Assembly: GCF_016093275.1 (NCBI RefSeq)
Contig: NZ_JAEDAK010000017.1
Span: 39,422 to 103,421 of the forward strand
Direction: 5' to 3'
Length of the DNA: 64,000 bases
Source of the DNA: Inhella proteolytica
GTDB lineage: Bacteria > Pseudomonadota > Gammaproteobacteria > Burkholderiales > Burkholderiaceae_C
Shown here: positions 8,543 to 17,733 of the stretch, one piece after another
Layout of the letters: every line of letters starts with the position of its first letter
How positions within the stretch are numbered: position 1 is the first letter of the stretch
The notes under the pieces: model-generated
Databases searched by the model: none
What the model saw: only the letters and a program-made list of their open reading frames with translations
Told to the model about the DNA's origin: nothing
Program-made: the position numbers and the translations under genes

Positions 8543-9445
8543 ATGCCGGCTTCACTCGACGGTTGCCTGGTCGTCGCGATCTCCTCGCGCGCGCTGTTCG
8601 ATTTCGAGGAGGAGAACCAGCTCTTCGAGGCCCGCGACGACCACGCCTACATGGCCCTGCAGCAGCAGCGCCTGGACGTACCCGCCAAGCCGGGCGTGGC
8701 CTTCTCGCTGGTGAAGAAGCTGCTGGGCTTCAACGAGGCCGGCGAGGCGCCGCGCGTGGAGGTGGTGGTGCTGAGCCGCAACGACCCGGTGTCGGGCCTG
8801 CGCGTCTACCGCTCGGCCCAGGCCTATGGTCTGCCCATCCAGCGCGGCGTGTTCACGCGCGGGCGCGAGCCCTGGCGCTTTCTGAAACCCCTGCACGCCC
8901 AACTCTTCCTGAGCGCCAACGAGGCCGATGTGCGCGCCGCGCTCGACGCCGGCGTGCCGGCGGCGCGCGTCTACCCGACCAGCGCGCGCGCCAGCGACGC
9001 CCACCCGGACGAGCTGCGCATCGCCTTCGACGGCGACGCCGTGCTGTTCAGCGACGAAGCCGAGCGCGTGTTCCAGTCCGAAGGCCTGGACGCATTCCAG
9101 CGCCACGAAACCCACCACGCGCTCGAGCCCCTGCCGCCCGGCCCCTTCAAACCCCTGCTGCTGGCCCTGCACGGCCTGCAGCAGCAGCGCAACCAGGCCG
9201 TGCGCGTGCGCACCGCGCTGGTCACCGCACGCAGCGCCCCGGCGCATGAGCGCGCCATCCGCACCTTGATGAGCTGGAAGATCGAGATCGACGAGGCGAT
9301 GTTCCTGGGCGGCCTGCCCAAAGGAGAATTCCTGCGCGAGTTCGAGCCCGACTTCTTCTTCGACGACCAGCTGGGCCACATCACCCACGCCAGCCAGCAT
9401 GTGCCCAGCGGCCATGTGGCCGCCGGCATCTCGAATCAAGGCTGA
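8543..9445 (+). CDS. 5'-nucleotidase (PF06189 family)
   Basis: 300 aa. The sequence follows the bacterial/eukaryotic cytosolic 5'-nucleotidase I-type family: VAISSRALFDFEEEN near the start, VVVLSRNDPVSGLRV, GREPWRFLKPLHAQLFLSA, IAFDGDAVLFSDEAE (HAD-like acidic motif) and a C-terminal FFDDQ-HITHASQ-VPSGHV segment. It should dephosphorylate nucleoside monophosphates in the cytoplasm. Last gene of the plus-strand operon starting at 5476. Its stop overlaps the stop of the opposing gene by 10 bp. Confidence 0.9.
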   Translation: MPASLDGCLVVAISSRALFDFEEENQLFEARDDHAYMALQQQRLDVPAKPGVAFSLVKKLLGFNEAGEAPRVEVVVLSRNDPVSGLRVYRSAQAYGLPIQRGVFTRGREPWRFLKPLHAQLFLSANEADVRAALDAGVPAARVYPTSARASDAHPDELRIAFDGDAVLFSDEAERVFQSEGLDAFQRHETHHALEPLPPGPFKPLLLALHGLQQQRNQAVRVRTALVTARSAPAHERAIRTLMSWKIEIDEAMFLGGLPKGEFLREFEPDFFFDDQLGHITHASQHVPSGHVAAGISNQG

Positions 9446-10437
9446 GGGGCGGAAGCCACCGCCGCGCGCAGGCTGACGGCCAAGGCCTTGTGGCCTGCGC
9501 GCTCCGCCAGCGCGGCGGCGTCCAAGCCCTCACGGTCGCGCAGCCTGGGGTTCGCGCCCTGGCGCAGCAGCGCCTCCACCGCGTCGACATGGCCCAGCAG
9601 CGCGGCCCGCATCAGGGCCGTGCGGCCCTGGGCGTCGGGCCGGTCCAGCGGCTGGCTCGCCAAGCCGGCAGCCAGGCCCAGGTCGCCGCGCGCGGCTGGC
9701 GGCGGGGCCGGCATCGTGCTGGCGATGCTCGGCGCCTGGCGGTCTCGGGCCTCGGCCTTCTTGGCCATGGGTTCGGCCAGCGCCACCCGCTCCGCCACCT
9801 GGTCGGCCGCGGGTCCGGCCTGCGCCGCGGGTGCGGCCGGTGCGGGGGGCGCCATCACGGCAGGCGGTGCCGCGGCCACGACCACCGGGCGTTCCTCGAC
9901 CACCGGGGCCGGTACAGCGGCCACGACGGGCGGCTTGGCCGGGAACGCCTCGGGCTGCGCCTCGGCCGAGCGGGCGGGCGGGGTGGGGCCGGCCGCCGGC
10001 TCCGCCCCGCTGCGCACCGCGTCAGCGCGTTCCGCCGGCGCGGCTGACGGCAGGGGTTCGACATTCGCCTGGGCGATCTCCACGGCCGAGGCCGGCTCGG
10101 GTCGGTTGGCCGGCGCCTTCTGCTCGGCGAGGCGCCAGTCGGCCGCCGGCGCGCCCGCGCGCCAGGGCGCCAGGACCCAGAGCACGCCGATCAGTAGCCC
10201 CGCCCCCAGCGCCAGAGGCAGCAGCGAGCGGCCGTGCCCCCGCGGCGCCGGGTGCGGCCCGGCGGCCTGCAACACCGGCTCGGCCTGGGCCTGCGGCGCC
10301 GGCAGGGCCGCCAGCAGCCGCGCTCGGCGCGCCGCACGCGCGGCCTCGGGTTCGGCCTGCACCTGTTCGCGGTAGGCCTGGCCCCATTCGTCCAGGCCTT
10401 CCAACTCGGGGGGCAGCTCGCGGCGCGGATCAGACAT
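9436..10437 (-). CDS. putative anti-sigma factor with one TM segment and C-terminal ankyrin repeats
   Basis: 333 aa from the ATG at 10437, which overlaps the end of the ECF sigma gene by 8 nt. Residues 1-70 are a cytoplasmic acidic/Arg-rich part, 71-91 a single membrane helix (LLPLALGAGLLIGVLWVLA), about 95-255 a Pro/Ala/Val-rich low-complexity periplasmic linker, and about 266-333 one and a half to two ankyrin-type repeats (DAQGRTALMRAALLGHVDAV, then GANPRLRDREG). I see no zinc-binding ZAS motif. Position and topology argue for control of the sigma factor; the ankyrin tail as sensor is inference. Alternative: an unrelated membrane ankyrin protein co-expressed with the sigma factor. Confidence 0.72.
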   Translation of the reverse strand: MSDPRRELPPELEGLDEWGQAYREQVQAEPEAARAARRARLLAALPAPQAQAEPVLQAAGPHPAPRGHGRSLLPLALGAGLLIGVLWVLAPWRAGAPAADWRLAEQKAPANRPEPASAVEIAQANVEPLPSAAPAERADAVRSGAEPAAGPTPPARSAEAQPEAFPAKPPVVAAVPAPVVEERPVVVAAAPPAVMAPPAPAAPAAQAGPAADQVAERVALAEPMAKKAEARDRQAPSIASTMPAPPPAARGDLGLAAGLASQPLDRPDAQGRTALMRAALLGHVDAVEALLRQGANPRLRDREGLDAAALAERAGHKALAVSLRAAVASAPQP

Positions 10438-10999
10438 CGGCCGTCCTCCAGGCCTGCAGGCGCTGGCGCAGCGCATCGCGGGCGTAGCGCAGCCGGGTCT
10501 TGGCGGTTTCCAGCGGCACCTTCGTCAGCGCCGCAATCTCCTGCAGGCTGAGCTCGTCAAAGCTGAACAGCACGAAGGCCTCGCGCTGGGCGATCGGCAG
10601 GGCCTCAACGGCCTCGACCACCGCCTCGGCCATGCGCCCAGCCTCCACCCGCTCGGGCGGCTGCAGGCGCGGCGCATCGGGCAGGGCTTCGGCGCTCTCC
10701 AGCAGTTCCCAGCCGGCGCGGCCCTGCTGGCGTTGCCAGTCGAGCACGCGGTTGCGGGCGATGGTGAACAGCCAGGTCACGAAGCGGGCCTTGGACTCGT
10801 CGTACTGCGCGGCCGCCCGCGCCACCGCCAGCCAGACCTCCTGGTGCAGGTCTTCGGCGGTGGCGGCGTCGGCAGGGTGCAGCAGGCGGCGCAGGTAGTC
10901 GAAGCTCTTGCGGTCATGGCGGTCGTAGAGCCGCGCGAAGGCCTGGGCGTCGCCGGCACTGTGACGGCGTAGCAGTTCGGCATCGCTGGGCTCCTCCAT
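10430..10999 (-). CDS. ECF-type RNA polymerase sigma factor
   Basis: 189 aa with sigma region 2 (FARLYDRHDRKSFDYLRRLL through TAEDLHQEVWLAVARAA and FVTWLFTIARNRVLDW, about 17-95) and region 4 (LPIAQREAFVLFSFDELS-QEIA-VPLETAKTRLRYARDALR, about 130-182). No region 1.1 or 3, as expected for an ECF factor. The start ATG at 10999 is 12 nt after the stop of the lipoprotein gene. Downstream and overlapping is a single-pass membrane protein that may hold it inactive. Target promoters are not evident within the window. Confidence 0.93.
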   Translation of the reverse strand: MEEPSDAELLRRHSAGDAQAFARLYDRHDRKSFDYLRRLLHPADAATAEDLHQEVWLAVARAAAQYDESKARFVTWLFTIARNRVLDWQRQQGRAGWELLESAEALPDAPRLQPPERVEAGRMAEAVVEAVEALPIAQREAFVLFSFDELSLQEIAALTKVPLETAKTRLRYARDALRQRLQAWRTADV

Positions 11000-11011
11000 C
11001 GCGGCAGTGTG

Positions 11012-11827
11012 TCACCAGCCGCGTGCGGGCGGGTCGGGCACATAGCCGGGGCTGGCCGGGAAGGCGTTCGGCGTCCACTGCGCCACCGGCGGGCGCGGCA
11101 GCACGCCTTGGGCGACGAGGTTGGCGCGGCTGTCGTACCAGAGCTGCTGCACCCAGGCGGGCTGGGCGCTGCGGCGCTCGAAGTCGGTGCGGCTGACGGG
11201 CGACCACTCGCGCTGGCCATGCGCCGTGCCCAGGCGCTCGCGGCGCTCGGCGCGGGCATCGCCTGACTTGCCGGCGGCCTGGCTGGCGAGTTGGTCGCGC
11301 GCTGCCGCTTCCGCCGCGGGCGCCGCGTTGACCTGCGGTGCAGGCAGCGGCGGCGGTTCGGGCAAGGCTTCCTGGAACACCGCCACGCCGATCACGCCCA
11401 CATGGTCGGGCCGGCCGGTGCGCGCGGCATAGCTGTCGCGCAGGGCGGCGAACTCGAAGGCCGCCACCTGGCTGTCGCTCTTGCGCCAGCCGGCGATGTC
11501 GGCCACCTGACCGGGGTCCAGCACATAGCCGGTCTGGTGCCAGGCCGCGGTTTCGCCGCTGACCACATTGACGCCATCGACCGAGAGCACCACCAGCAAG
11601 CGTTCGCCCCCGCGGTTGTGCAGGCGGATGGCGTAGCGCGAACCGGGCTCGCCGGCGCTGTAGCCGCGCCCGCGGTGCCAATGGCGCGGCAGGGCCTGGC
11701 CGCTGGCGCGGTCGATCAGCTGCCAGTCCAGCGGCGCCGGCGGCGGGCTGATGGCCTGGGCACAGCCCGAACTCAGGCTGCCGAGCAGGGCGGCGGCCAG
11801 CAAAAAGGTGCGGCGGGTGCGGGTCAT
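11012..11827 (-). CDS. putative lipoprotein of unknown function, first gene of the sigma-factor operon
   Basis: 271 aa. The N-terminus MTRTRRTFLLAAALLGSLSSGC ends in a lipobox-like LSSGC, and a twin-arginine-like RTRR precedes the hydrophobic stretch, so export and lipidation are likely. The middle (about 50-150) is a beta-rich domain (YAIRLHNRGGERLLVVLSVDG ... AALRDSYAARTG) similar to domains seen in Burkholderiales proteins next to ECF factors; the C-terminal half is Ala/Pro/Arg-rich. I do not recognise a named family. It lies 12 nt upstream of the ECF sigma gene, so it may be part of the signal path. Confidence 0.75.
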   Translation of the reverse strand: MTRTRRTFLLAAALLGSLSSGCAQAISPPPAPLDWQLIDRASGQALPRHWHRGRGYSAGEPGSRYAIRLHNRGGERLLVVLSVDGVNVVSGETAAWHQTGYVLDPGQVADIAGWRKSDSQVAAFEFAALRDSYAARTGRPDHVGVIGVAVFQEALPEPPPLPAPQVNAAPAAEAAARDQLASQAAGKSGDARAERRERLGTAHGQREWSPVSRTDFERRSAQPAWVQQLWYDSRANLVAQGVLPRPPVAQWTPNAFPASPGYVPDPPARGW

Positions 11828-11911
11828 GAGGCTCTCCTGGTCAGGGGTTCTGGCCCGCCGGGCTGGCAGACCTTGAACCCTTGTACGCAGCAGCGCCCCG
11901 AACGGGGTGAA

Positions 11912-12160
11912 TCAGCGTGAGGCGGGCGCGCTGGCCGGCCGCGCCGGGATGATGCGCACATCGATCGGCTGCGGGCCGGAGGCCTTCGCCGCCGGCGCCG
12001 AGGCCGCCGGCATGGGCTTGAGGCGAAACACCAGGGGCGTGGCGGCGTCCCAGGGGCGCAGGATCAGCAGGATCAAGCCCACCAGCAGCGGCAGCGCCCA
12101 CCAGCCATGGCGCAGCGCGCTGCGCGGATGCTTGGCGGTGAAGCGGGCTTCAGGCCGCAT
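11912..12160 (-). CDS. small single-pass membrane protein, unknown function
   Basis: 82 aa. A basic N-terminus is followed by one hydrophobic segment ([15 protein letters not shown], about 20-34) and an Ala/Pro/Ser-rich tail, predicting an inner-membrane protein with its C-terminus in the periplasm. The start ATG at 12160 overlaps the end of tyrS by 11 nt, so it probably depends on tyrS transcription and translation. No homologue recognised. Supported mainly by the overlap, the TM segment and its position; a spurious ORF cannot be fully excluded. Confidence 0.6.
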   Translation of the reverse strand: MRPEARFTAKHPRSALRHGWWALPLLVGLILLILRPWDAATPLVFRLKPMPAASAPAAKASGPQPIDVRIIPARPASAPASR

Positions 12161-13379
12161 GCAGGCTCACCCGCGCGAACTGGCGCTTGCCGACCTGCAG
12201 CACATAGGTGCCCGGCTCCAGCTTGAGGCCCTTGTCGCTGATGACCACGCCGTCCACGCGCACACCACCCTGCTCGACCTTGCGCAGGCCCTCGCCATTC
12301 GAAGGCACCAGGCCGGCGGACTTCAGCAGCGCGCCGATACCCATGGGGGCGCCGTGCACGGTCACTTCGGGGATTTCATCGGGAATGCCGCCACGAGCGC
12401 GGCGCTCGAAGTCTTCCTGCGCGGCCTCGGCCGCCGCCGCGCCGTGGAAGCGCGTGGTGATCTCGCGCGCCAGCGCCACCTTGGCGTCCTTGGGGTTGCG
12501 GCCGGCTTCCACCTCGGCCTTGAGCTTGGCAATGGCGGCCAGGGACTCAAAGCTCAAAAGCTCGTACCAGCGCCACATCAGCTCGTCCGAGATCGACAGC
12601 ACCTTGGCATACATGGTGTTGGCCGGCTCGGTGATGCCGATGTAGTTGTTCTTGCTCTTCGACATCTTCTCGACGCCGTCCAGGCCCTCGAGCAGGGGCA
12701 TGGTCAGGATGCACTGCGGCTCCTGGCCGTATTCCTGCTGCAGCTGGCGCCCCATCAGCAGGTTGAACTTCTGATCGGTGCCACCCAGCTCCAGATCGCT
12801 CTTCAGCGCCACCGAGTCATAGCCCTGCATCAGCGGGTAGAGGAACTCGTGCAGCGAGATCGGCGTCTGCGCCGCATAGCGCTTGGTGAAATCGTCGCGC
12901 TCCAGCATGCGCGCCACCGTGGTCTTGGCCGAGAGCTGGATCAGGCCCATGCTGCCCAGGGCGATCGACCATTCGGAGTTGTAACGAATCTCGGTCTTGC
13001 TCGGGTCCAGCACCAGGCTGGCCTGCTTGTAATAGGTCTCGGCATTGGCCTTGATCTGCTCGGGCGTCAACGGCGGGCGGGTGCTGTTGCGGCCGCTGGG
13101 GTCACCGATCAGGCTGGTGAAGTCGCCGATCAGGAAGATCACCTGATGGCCCAGGTCCTGCAGCTGGCGCATCTTGTTCAGCACCACGGTGTGGCCGATG
13201 TGGATGTCCGGTGCCGTCGGGTCCAGGCCCAGCTTGATGCGCAGCGGCTGGCCGGTGGCGGCCGAACGGGCCAGCTTCTTGAGCCAGGCATCCTCGGGCA
13301 AGAGTTCCTGCGCGCCACGCAGGCTGATGGCCATGGCCTCGCGCACGGCGTCGGTGATCGGGTGTTCGGTGGGGCTCAT
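12150..13379 (-). CDS. tyrS: tyrosyl-tRNA synthetase
   Basis: 409 aa class I aminoacyl-tRNA synthetase that charges tRNA-Tyr. HIGH-type motif HIGH at 60-63 in [14 protein letters not shown], and KMSKS at 238-242. The C-terminal part from about 345 is an S4 RNA-binding domain ([20 protein letters not shown]). The length and HIGH/KMSKS spacing match the TyrZ-like form common in Burkholderiales rather than E. coli TyrS. ATG at 13379. Divergent from the M23 peptidase gene with a 328-bp gap. Confidence 0.97.
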   Translation of the reverse strand: MSPTEHPITDAVREAMAISLRGAQELLPEDAWLKKLARSAATGQPLRIKLGLDPTAPDIHIGHTVVLNKMRQLQDLGHQVIFLIGDFTSLIGDPSGRNSTRPPLTPEQIKANAETYYKQASLVLDPSKTEIRYNSEWSIALGSMGLIQLSAKTTVARMLERDDFTKRYAAQTPISLHEFLYPLMQGYDSVALKSDLELGGTDQKFNLLMGRQLQQEYGQEPQCILTMPLLEGLDGVEKMSKSKNNYIGITEPANTMYAKVLSISDELMWRWYELLSFESLAAIAKLKAEVEAGRNPKDAKVALAREITTRFHGAAAAEAAQEDFERRARGGIPDEIPEVTVHGAPMGIGALLKSAGLVPSNGEGLRKVEQGGVRVDGVVISDKGLKLEPGTYVLQVGKRQFARVSLHAA

Positions 13380-13707
13380 GGGTGGCCTAAGTCAAGGGTT
13401 TACCCTTGAAACTGGATCTGTAACGGGAGATTGCCCGGAGTTTCCCGGCTGCCACGGCAGCACCCCGCCGATAGAATCGCGCCTTCGTTCCGGCCCCGCC
13501 GGCCCGTCTGCCCAGCAGCGGCGCCAACGGCGAAAGGCCGGAATTCTAGGTGACCGCCCCCGGCGCGCTCCCGGCTTGCACGGCCGGTCGAGCACGCGAC
13601 CCGAGGCCAAGCCCCCGACCGCCGTTGGCCCGGGAGGCCGACCCCTGCAACCCCTGGTGGCTGCGCTGCCCACAAGGCGACCGCGCCCCACACCTCGTGG
13701 TTCTGGC
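13380..13707. other. 328-bp intergenic region between tyrS and the M23 peptidase gene
   Basis: Divergent promoter region. No convincing ORF: the open frames here are GC-driven and lack start signals. Apart from the candidate plus-strand promoter at 13449-13477 I see no clear regulatory element. A GC-rich, sequence-unique stretch occupies 13550-13700. Confidence 0.6.
13449..13477 (+). promoter_or_regulatory. candidate sigma-70 promoter for the M23 peptidase-anmK operon
   Basis: CTGCCA (13449-13454) and TAGAAT (13472-13477) are separated by 17 bp. TAGAAT is a good -10; the -35 is weak. It would give a 5' UTR of roughly 220 nt. Confidence 0.35.
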
Positions 13708-15084
13708 ATGAATTGGATGACCCGGCTGGCGCCCCTGCTCCAGCCCTTGGAAAACTTTGCCGCCCGCTACCCGCGGGCGCTCACCGGCAGCGTGCTGGCC
13801 CTGCTGGGCGGCTTTGCGGTGACGGCCTTCGGTATCGCCCCCTTGGTGCCGAATCCGAACGAGCTGCCGAAGAACGCCGTCGTCGAGGCGCTGCCCGCAC
13901 TGGCGCTGGAAGACCAGCTCAATGCCCTGGCCGCCCACAGCCAGGCGCTGCGCCGCTTCGAAACCACCCGCAGCGGCGACACCGTCGACAGCCTGCTCGG
14001 CCGCCTGGGCGCCTTCGACCCCGAGTTCGCCGCCTTCCTGCGCCAGGACGGCACCGCGCGCCAGCTGCTGAGCGGCCGCGCCGGCAAGCGCGTGGAGCTG
14101 AGCGCCGACGCCGAGGGCAAGGTCCAGCAGCTGATTGCGCGCTATCCCAATGGCACCAGCGAAGTGGCCGGCACGCACTTCAACCGCCTGATCGTCGACC
14201 GCAGCGAATCCGGCGTGCTCAGCGCCCGCGTCGAACTGGGCCGGCTGGAGCCGCAGGTGCGCCTGGCCAGCGGCAGCATCCAGAGCTCGCTGTTCGCCGC
14301 CACCGATGAAGTTGGCCTGCCCGACAGCGCGGCCTCGCAGATGGCCGACATGTTTGCCGGCGAGATCGACTTCCACCGCGACCTGCGCAAGGGCGACCGC
14401 TTCACCCTGGTGTTCGAAAGCCTGACCGCCGATGGTGAGCCCGTGCCCTGGGGTCAGGGCCGCGTGCTGGCGGCCGAGTTCGTCAATGCCGGCCGCACCC
14501 ATCAGGCGGTGTGGTTCCAGGACACCCAGACCGGCAAGGCCAGCTTCTACGACTTCGCCGGCCAGAACAAGCGCCGCGCCTTCCTGGCCAGCCCGCTCGA
14601 GTTCTCGCGCGTCACCAGCGGCTTCGCGATGCGCTTCCACCCGGTGCTGCAAACCTGGCGCCGCCACCTCGGCGTGGACTACGGCGCCCCCACCGGCACC
14701 CCGGTGCGCAGCGTCGGGGATGGCGTGGTCGAGTTCGCCGGCTGGCAGAACGGCTTCGGCAACGTGGTGCACCTGCGCCATGGCGGCGAGCGCAGCACGG
14801 TCTACGCCCATCTGAGCAAGATCGACGTGCGCAAGGGCCAGAAGGTCGAGCAGGGCCAGCGCCTCGGCGCGGTGGGCGCCACCGGCTGGGCCACCGGCCC
14901 GCATTTGCACTTCGAGTTCCGCGTCAAAGGCGCGCACCAGGACCCGCGCGCCATCGCCAAGGCCAGCGAGACCGTGCTGCTGCCCGCGCATGCCCGCGCC
15001 GCGTTCCAGGAGCAGGTGGCCAGCGCCAAGACCCAGCTGACCGTGGCCGCCACCCTGGGCCCCGGCGTCACCGGCGCGGATTGA
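13708..15084 (+). CDS. M23 family metallopeptidase (cell-wall endopeptidase)
   Basis: 458 aa. One N-terminal membrane segment (about 24-45, SVLALLGGFAVTAFGIAPLV) anchors a periplasmic protein with an OapA/LysM-like middle region and a C-terminal LytM/M23 domain. Zinc ligands are seen: H320 and D324 in RRHLGVDYG and H401 in GPHLHFEFR, with H399 as catalytic partner. Such enzymes cut peptidoglycan cross-links (MepM-like). Start ATG at 13708; an in-frame ATG follows three codons later. Its TGA overlaps the TTG start of anmK, linking wall opening with recycling of wall sugars. Confidence 0.9.
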   Translation: MNWMTRLAPLLQPLENFAARYPRALTGSVLALLGGFAVTAFGIAPLVPNPNELPKNAVVEALPALALEDQLNALAAHSQALRRFETTRSGDTVDSLLGRLGAFDPEFAAFLRQDGTARQLLSGRAGKRVELSADAEGKVQQLIARYPNGTSEVAGTHFNRLIVDRSESGVLSARVELGRLEPQVRLASGSIQSSLFAATDEVGLPDSAASQMADMFAGEIDFHRDLRKGDRFTLVFESLTADGEPVPWGQGRVLAAEFVNAGRTHQAVWFQDTQTGKASFYDFAGQNKRRAFLASPLEFSRVTSGFAMRFHPVLQTWRRHLGVDYGAPTGTPVRSVGDGVVEFAGWQNGFGNVVHLRHGGERSTVYAHLSKIDVRKGQKVEQGQRLGAVGATGWATGPHLHFEFRVKGAHQDPRAIAKASETVLLPAHARAAFQEQVASAKTQLTVAATLGPGVTGAD

Positions 15085-16166
15085 GCGATCGGCTCTACGC
15101 CGGACTGATGTCCGGCACCTCGCTGGACGGCATCGATGCCGTGCTGATGGACGCCGAGTTGCGCGTTCTGGCCCACTCGTTTGGCCCCCTGCCGTCCGCG
15201 CTGCGCGCCGAGTTGCTGGCACTGAACCAGCCCGGCGACAACGAACTGGAGCGCGCCGCGCTTGCCGCGAACGCGCTGGCCGACGCCTACGCCGAGCGCC
15301 TGGCCGAGGCGCTTGCCCTGGCCCAGGTGCCGGCCGGGCGCGTACGCGCCGTCGGCGCCCACGGCCAGACCGTGCGCCACCGCCCCGAACGCGGCTACAC
15401 CCTGCAACTGCTCAATGGCGCCCGCCTGGCCGAACGCAGCGGCATCGACGTGGTATGCGATCTGCGCAGCCGTGACGTCGCCGCCGGCGGCCAAGGCGCT
15501 CCGCTGGTGCCTGCCTTCCATCGTGAGGTGTTCAGCCGCCCCGGCGTGGACGTGGCGGTGCTGAACCTGGGCGGCATGGGCAATCTCAGTCTGCTGGGCG
15601 CCGATGGCCAGACCCGCGGCTTCGATACCGGCCCGGCCAATGTGCTGCTGGACGCCTGGCATCACCGTCACCGCGGCGGCGCCTATGACGCCGATGGCGC
15701 TTGGGCCGCCTCGGGCCAAGTGCATGCAGAACTGCTGGCACGCCTGTGCGCGGAACCCTATTTCGCGCTGCCTCCCCCGCGTTCCACCGGTCGCGACCTG
15801 TTCGACCTCGACTGGCTGGAGCGCCAAGGGCTGCAGGGCATCGCCCCCGTCGATGTGCAAGCCAGCCTGGCCGAGCTCACGGCCTGGAGCGTGGCCGAGG
15901 CCCTGCAACAGCAGGCGCCGCAGACGCAGGAGCTGATCGTGTGTGGCGGTGGCGCCTTCAACAGCGACCTGCTGCGCCGCCTGCAGGCTCGCCTGCCCGC
16001 CTTTCAGATCATCAGCAGCGCAACACGCGGACTGCCGCCAATGCAGGTCGAGGCCGCCGCCTTCGCCTGGCTGGCCAAGGCTTTCGTCGAGCGCCAGCCC
16101 GGCAATCTGCCCGCCGTCACCGGGGCGACGGGGTCACGGGTGTTGGGCGCGCTCTATCCCGCCTGA
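15081..16166 (+). CDS. anmK: anhydro-N-acetylmuramic acid kinase
   Basis: 361 aa. AnmK opens and phosphorylates 1,6-anhydro-MurNAc in peptidoglycan recycling. The family signature LMSGTSLDGIDAVL is at residues 9-22, with VGAHGQTVRHRP, NLGGMGNLS, FDTGPAN and CGGGAFN following in order. The start is TTG at 15081: it overlaps the M23 stop as TTGA, and gives the normal N-terminus just ahead of MSGTSLDG. The ATG at 15108 would remove the first beta strand. Coupling to the endopeptidase gene is functionally sensible. Confidence 0.93.
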   Translation: MSDRLYAGLMSGTSLDGIDAVLMDAELRVLAHSFGPLPSALRAELLALNQPGDNELERAALAANALADAYAERLAEALALAQVPAGRVRAVGAHGQTVRHRPERGYTLQLLNGARLAERSGIDVVCDLRSRDVAAGGQGAPLVPAFHREVFSRPGVDVAVLNLGGMGNLSLLGADGQTRGFDTGPANVLLDAWHHRHRGGAYDADGAWAASGQVHAELLARLCAEPYFALPPPRSTGRDLFDLDWLERQGLQGIAPVDVQASLAELTAWSVAEALQQQAPQTQELIVCGGGAFNSDLLRRLQARLPAFQIISSATRGLPPMQVEAAAFAWLAKAFVERQPGNLPAVTGATGSRVLGALYPA

Positions 16167-16185
16167 GAGGAGCGTCGTCGCAGGC

Positions 16186-16219
16186 GGCAAAACAAACAAG
16201 CCGCCCAAAGGCGGCTTGT
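16186..16219 (-). terminator. Rho-independent terminator of erpA
   Basis: Ten-bp stem ACAAGCCGCC / GGCGGCTTGT with a 4-nt loop at 16196-16219. On the minus strand it is followed by GTTTGTTTT, and it lies 18 nt after the erpA stop. It may also stop transcription arriving from anmK. Confidence 0.85.
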
Positions 16220-16237
16220 CAACGAAGGCCAGGAACT

Positions 16238-16597
16238 TCAGGCCGAAAAGCTCGACCCGCAGCCGCAGGTCGTCGTGGCATTCGGGTTCTTGATGACGAA
16301 CTGCGCGCCGCTCAGATCGTCCTTGTAGTCGATCTCAGCACCCATCAGGTACTGCAGGCTCATGGCGTCGATCAGCAAGGTGACGCCGTTCTTGCTCATC
16401 TGCGTGTCGTCGTCATTGGCCACCTCGTCGAAGGTGAAGCCGTACTGGAAGCCCGAGCAGCCGCCGCCCTGCACGAAGACGCGCAGCTTCAGCTCCGGGT
16501 TGCCCTCTTCGGCCACCAGCTCGGCCACCTTGGCGGCGGCGCTGTCGGTGAAGACCAGCGGGGCGGGAATGTCGAGGGTTTCGGCAACGGCGTTCAT
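16238..16597 (-). CDS. erpA: iron-sulfur cluster insertion protein ErpA (A-type carrier)
   Basis: 119 aa A-type Fe-S carrier that passes [4Fe-4S] or [2Fe-2S] clusters to apoproteins. The three cluster cysteines are C47 (GGGCSGF), C111 and C113 (CGCG). The start ATG at 16597 gives [14 protein letters not shown], normal for betaproteobacterial ErpA; an upstream extension in the same frame runs into the neighbouring terminator and is rejected. Flanked by terminators on both sides, so it is its own transcription unit. Confidence 0.95.
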   Translation of the reverse strand: MNAVAETLDIPAPLVFTDSAAAKVAELVAEEGNPELKLRVFVQGGGCSGFQYGFTFDEVANDDDTQMSKNGVTLLIDAMSLQYLMGAEIDYKDDLSGAQFVIKNPNATTTCGCGSSFSA

Positions 16598-16641
16598 GGC
16601 AGGGAGTCCTAGCAGTAAGGCGGCAATTATCCAGGGCAAAC

Positions 16642-16669
16642 AAAAAGGCCGCAGCAAGCTGCGGCCTTT
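16642..16669 (-). terminator. Rho-independent terminator of the rplM-rpsI operon
   Basis: A 12-bp perfect stem (AAAGGCCGCAGC / GCTGCGGCCTTT, 16644-16669) with a 2-nt loop. On the minus strand it continues into TTTTTGTTTG. Lies 34 nt past the rpsI stop. Confidence 0.9.
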
Positions 16670-16703
16670 CTTGATGGGCAGCCAATGGCTGCCCGTCGGT
16701 GCA

Positions 16704-17096
16704 TCAGCGCTTGCTGAACTGCTTCCGGCGACGGGCGCCGTGCAGACCGACCTTCTTACGCTCGACCTCGCGGGCGTCGCGGGTCACGAAGCCGGCCTTG
16801 CTCAGCTCGGGCTTCAGGGCCGCGTCGTAGTCGATCAGCGCGCGGGTCACGCCCAGACGGACGGCGCCGGCCTGGCCGGATTCGCCACCACCGTGGACAT
16901 TGACCTTGACGTCGAAGGCCTCGCCATTGTTCGTCAGCACCAGAGCCTGGCGCGCGATCATGATGGAGGTCTGACGGCCAAAGTACTGCTCGATGGGACG
17001 ACCGTTGACGACGATCTTGCCAGTGCCCTTCTTGATGAAGACACGAGCCACCGAGGACTTGCGACGGCCGGTGCCGTAGTTCCAATTGCCGATCAT
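16704..17096 (-). CDS. rpsI: 30S ribosomal protein S9
   Basis: 130 aa, the standard length. Recognised by [17 protein letters not shown] at the start, the Gly-rich [14 protein letters not shown] loop and the invariant basic tail [10 protein letters not shown] that reaches the P-site tRNA. Starts 2 nt after the rplM stop, the usual rplM-rpsI operon. Confidence 0.98.
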   Translation of the reverse strand: MIGNWNYGTGRRKSSVARVFIKKGTGKIVVNGRPIEQYFGRQTSIMIARQALVLTNNGEAFDVKVNVHGGGESGQAGAVRLGVTRALIDYDAALKPELSKAGFVTRDAREVERKKVGLHGARRRKQFSKR

Positions 17097-17098
17097 GC

Positions 17099-17527
17099 TC
17101 AGATCTCCAGGACTTTGGGCTGCTGAGCGGCGTGCGGGTGCTCACCACCGGCGTAGACCTTCAGCTTCTTGACCATCGCGTAGCCCAGCGGGCCCTTGGG
17201 CAGCATGCCCTTGACGGCCTTCTCAAGGGCGCGACCGGGGTGCTTGGCCTGCATGTCCTTGAACTTGGTGGCATAGATGCCACCGGGGAAGCCGCTGTGA
17301 CGGTAATAGATCTTGTCTTCCGACTTGGTGCCGGTGACGCGGATCTTGTCGGCGTTCAGAACGATGATGAAGTCACCGGTATCCACGTGAGGCGTGTAAA
17401 TGGCCTTGTGCTTGCCGCGCAGTCGGAGTGCCACTTCGCTGGCAACACGTCCGAGCACCTTGTCGGTGGCGTCAATCACAAACCACTCGTGCGTCACTTC
17501 GGCCGGCTTGGCGCTGAAGGTCTTCAT
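17099..17527 (-). CDS. rplM: 50S ribosomal protein L13
   Basis: 142 aa, identical in length to E. coli L13. Marks are [50 protein letters not shown] and [12 protein letters not shown]. The ATG at 17527 is chosen on family length; the longer upstream ORF is not conserved. First gene of the rplM-rpsI operon; a TATAAG -10-like hexamer lies on the minus strand at 17574-17579 but without a good -35. Confidence 0.98.
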   Translation of the reverse strand: MKTFSAKPAEVTHEWFVIDATDKVLGRVASEVALRLRGKHKAIYTPHVDTGDFIIVLNADKIRVTGTKSEDKIYYRHSGFPGGIYATKFKDMQAKHPGRALEKAVKGMLPKGPLGYAMVKKLKVYAGGEHPHAAQQPKVLEI

Positions 17528-17733
17528 GAATGTCTTTCGATCAGGCTTGATGAAAATCCGCCGCTCGGCGCCGCTTATAGAGGTGAACCCCGGCGGCCTC
17601 TCGTGACGAACCCCGCGCCCAAAGCCCACTGGACGCGGAAAAGCCGGCGAGTCTACCAGGGTTGGCACGGATCGGGCAAGGACGGCGCTGCCGGCACGCT
17701 GCGGGAGGCCTCGCTCCCCATAATCAGAGCGCC

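Noticed and set aside
13392..13709. Open frames in the tyrS/M23 intergenic region
   Set aside because: No RBS, Arg/Gly/Pro-rich translation, and they run across the divergent promoter region.
16598..16657. N-terminal extension of ErpA by 20 residues
   Set aside because: The extra codons lie in the terminator and spacer region and are absent from the ErpA family.
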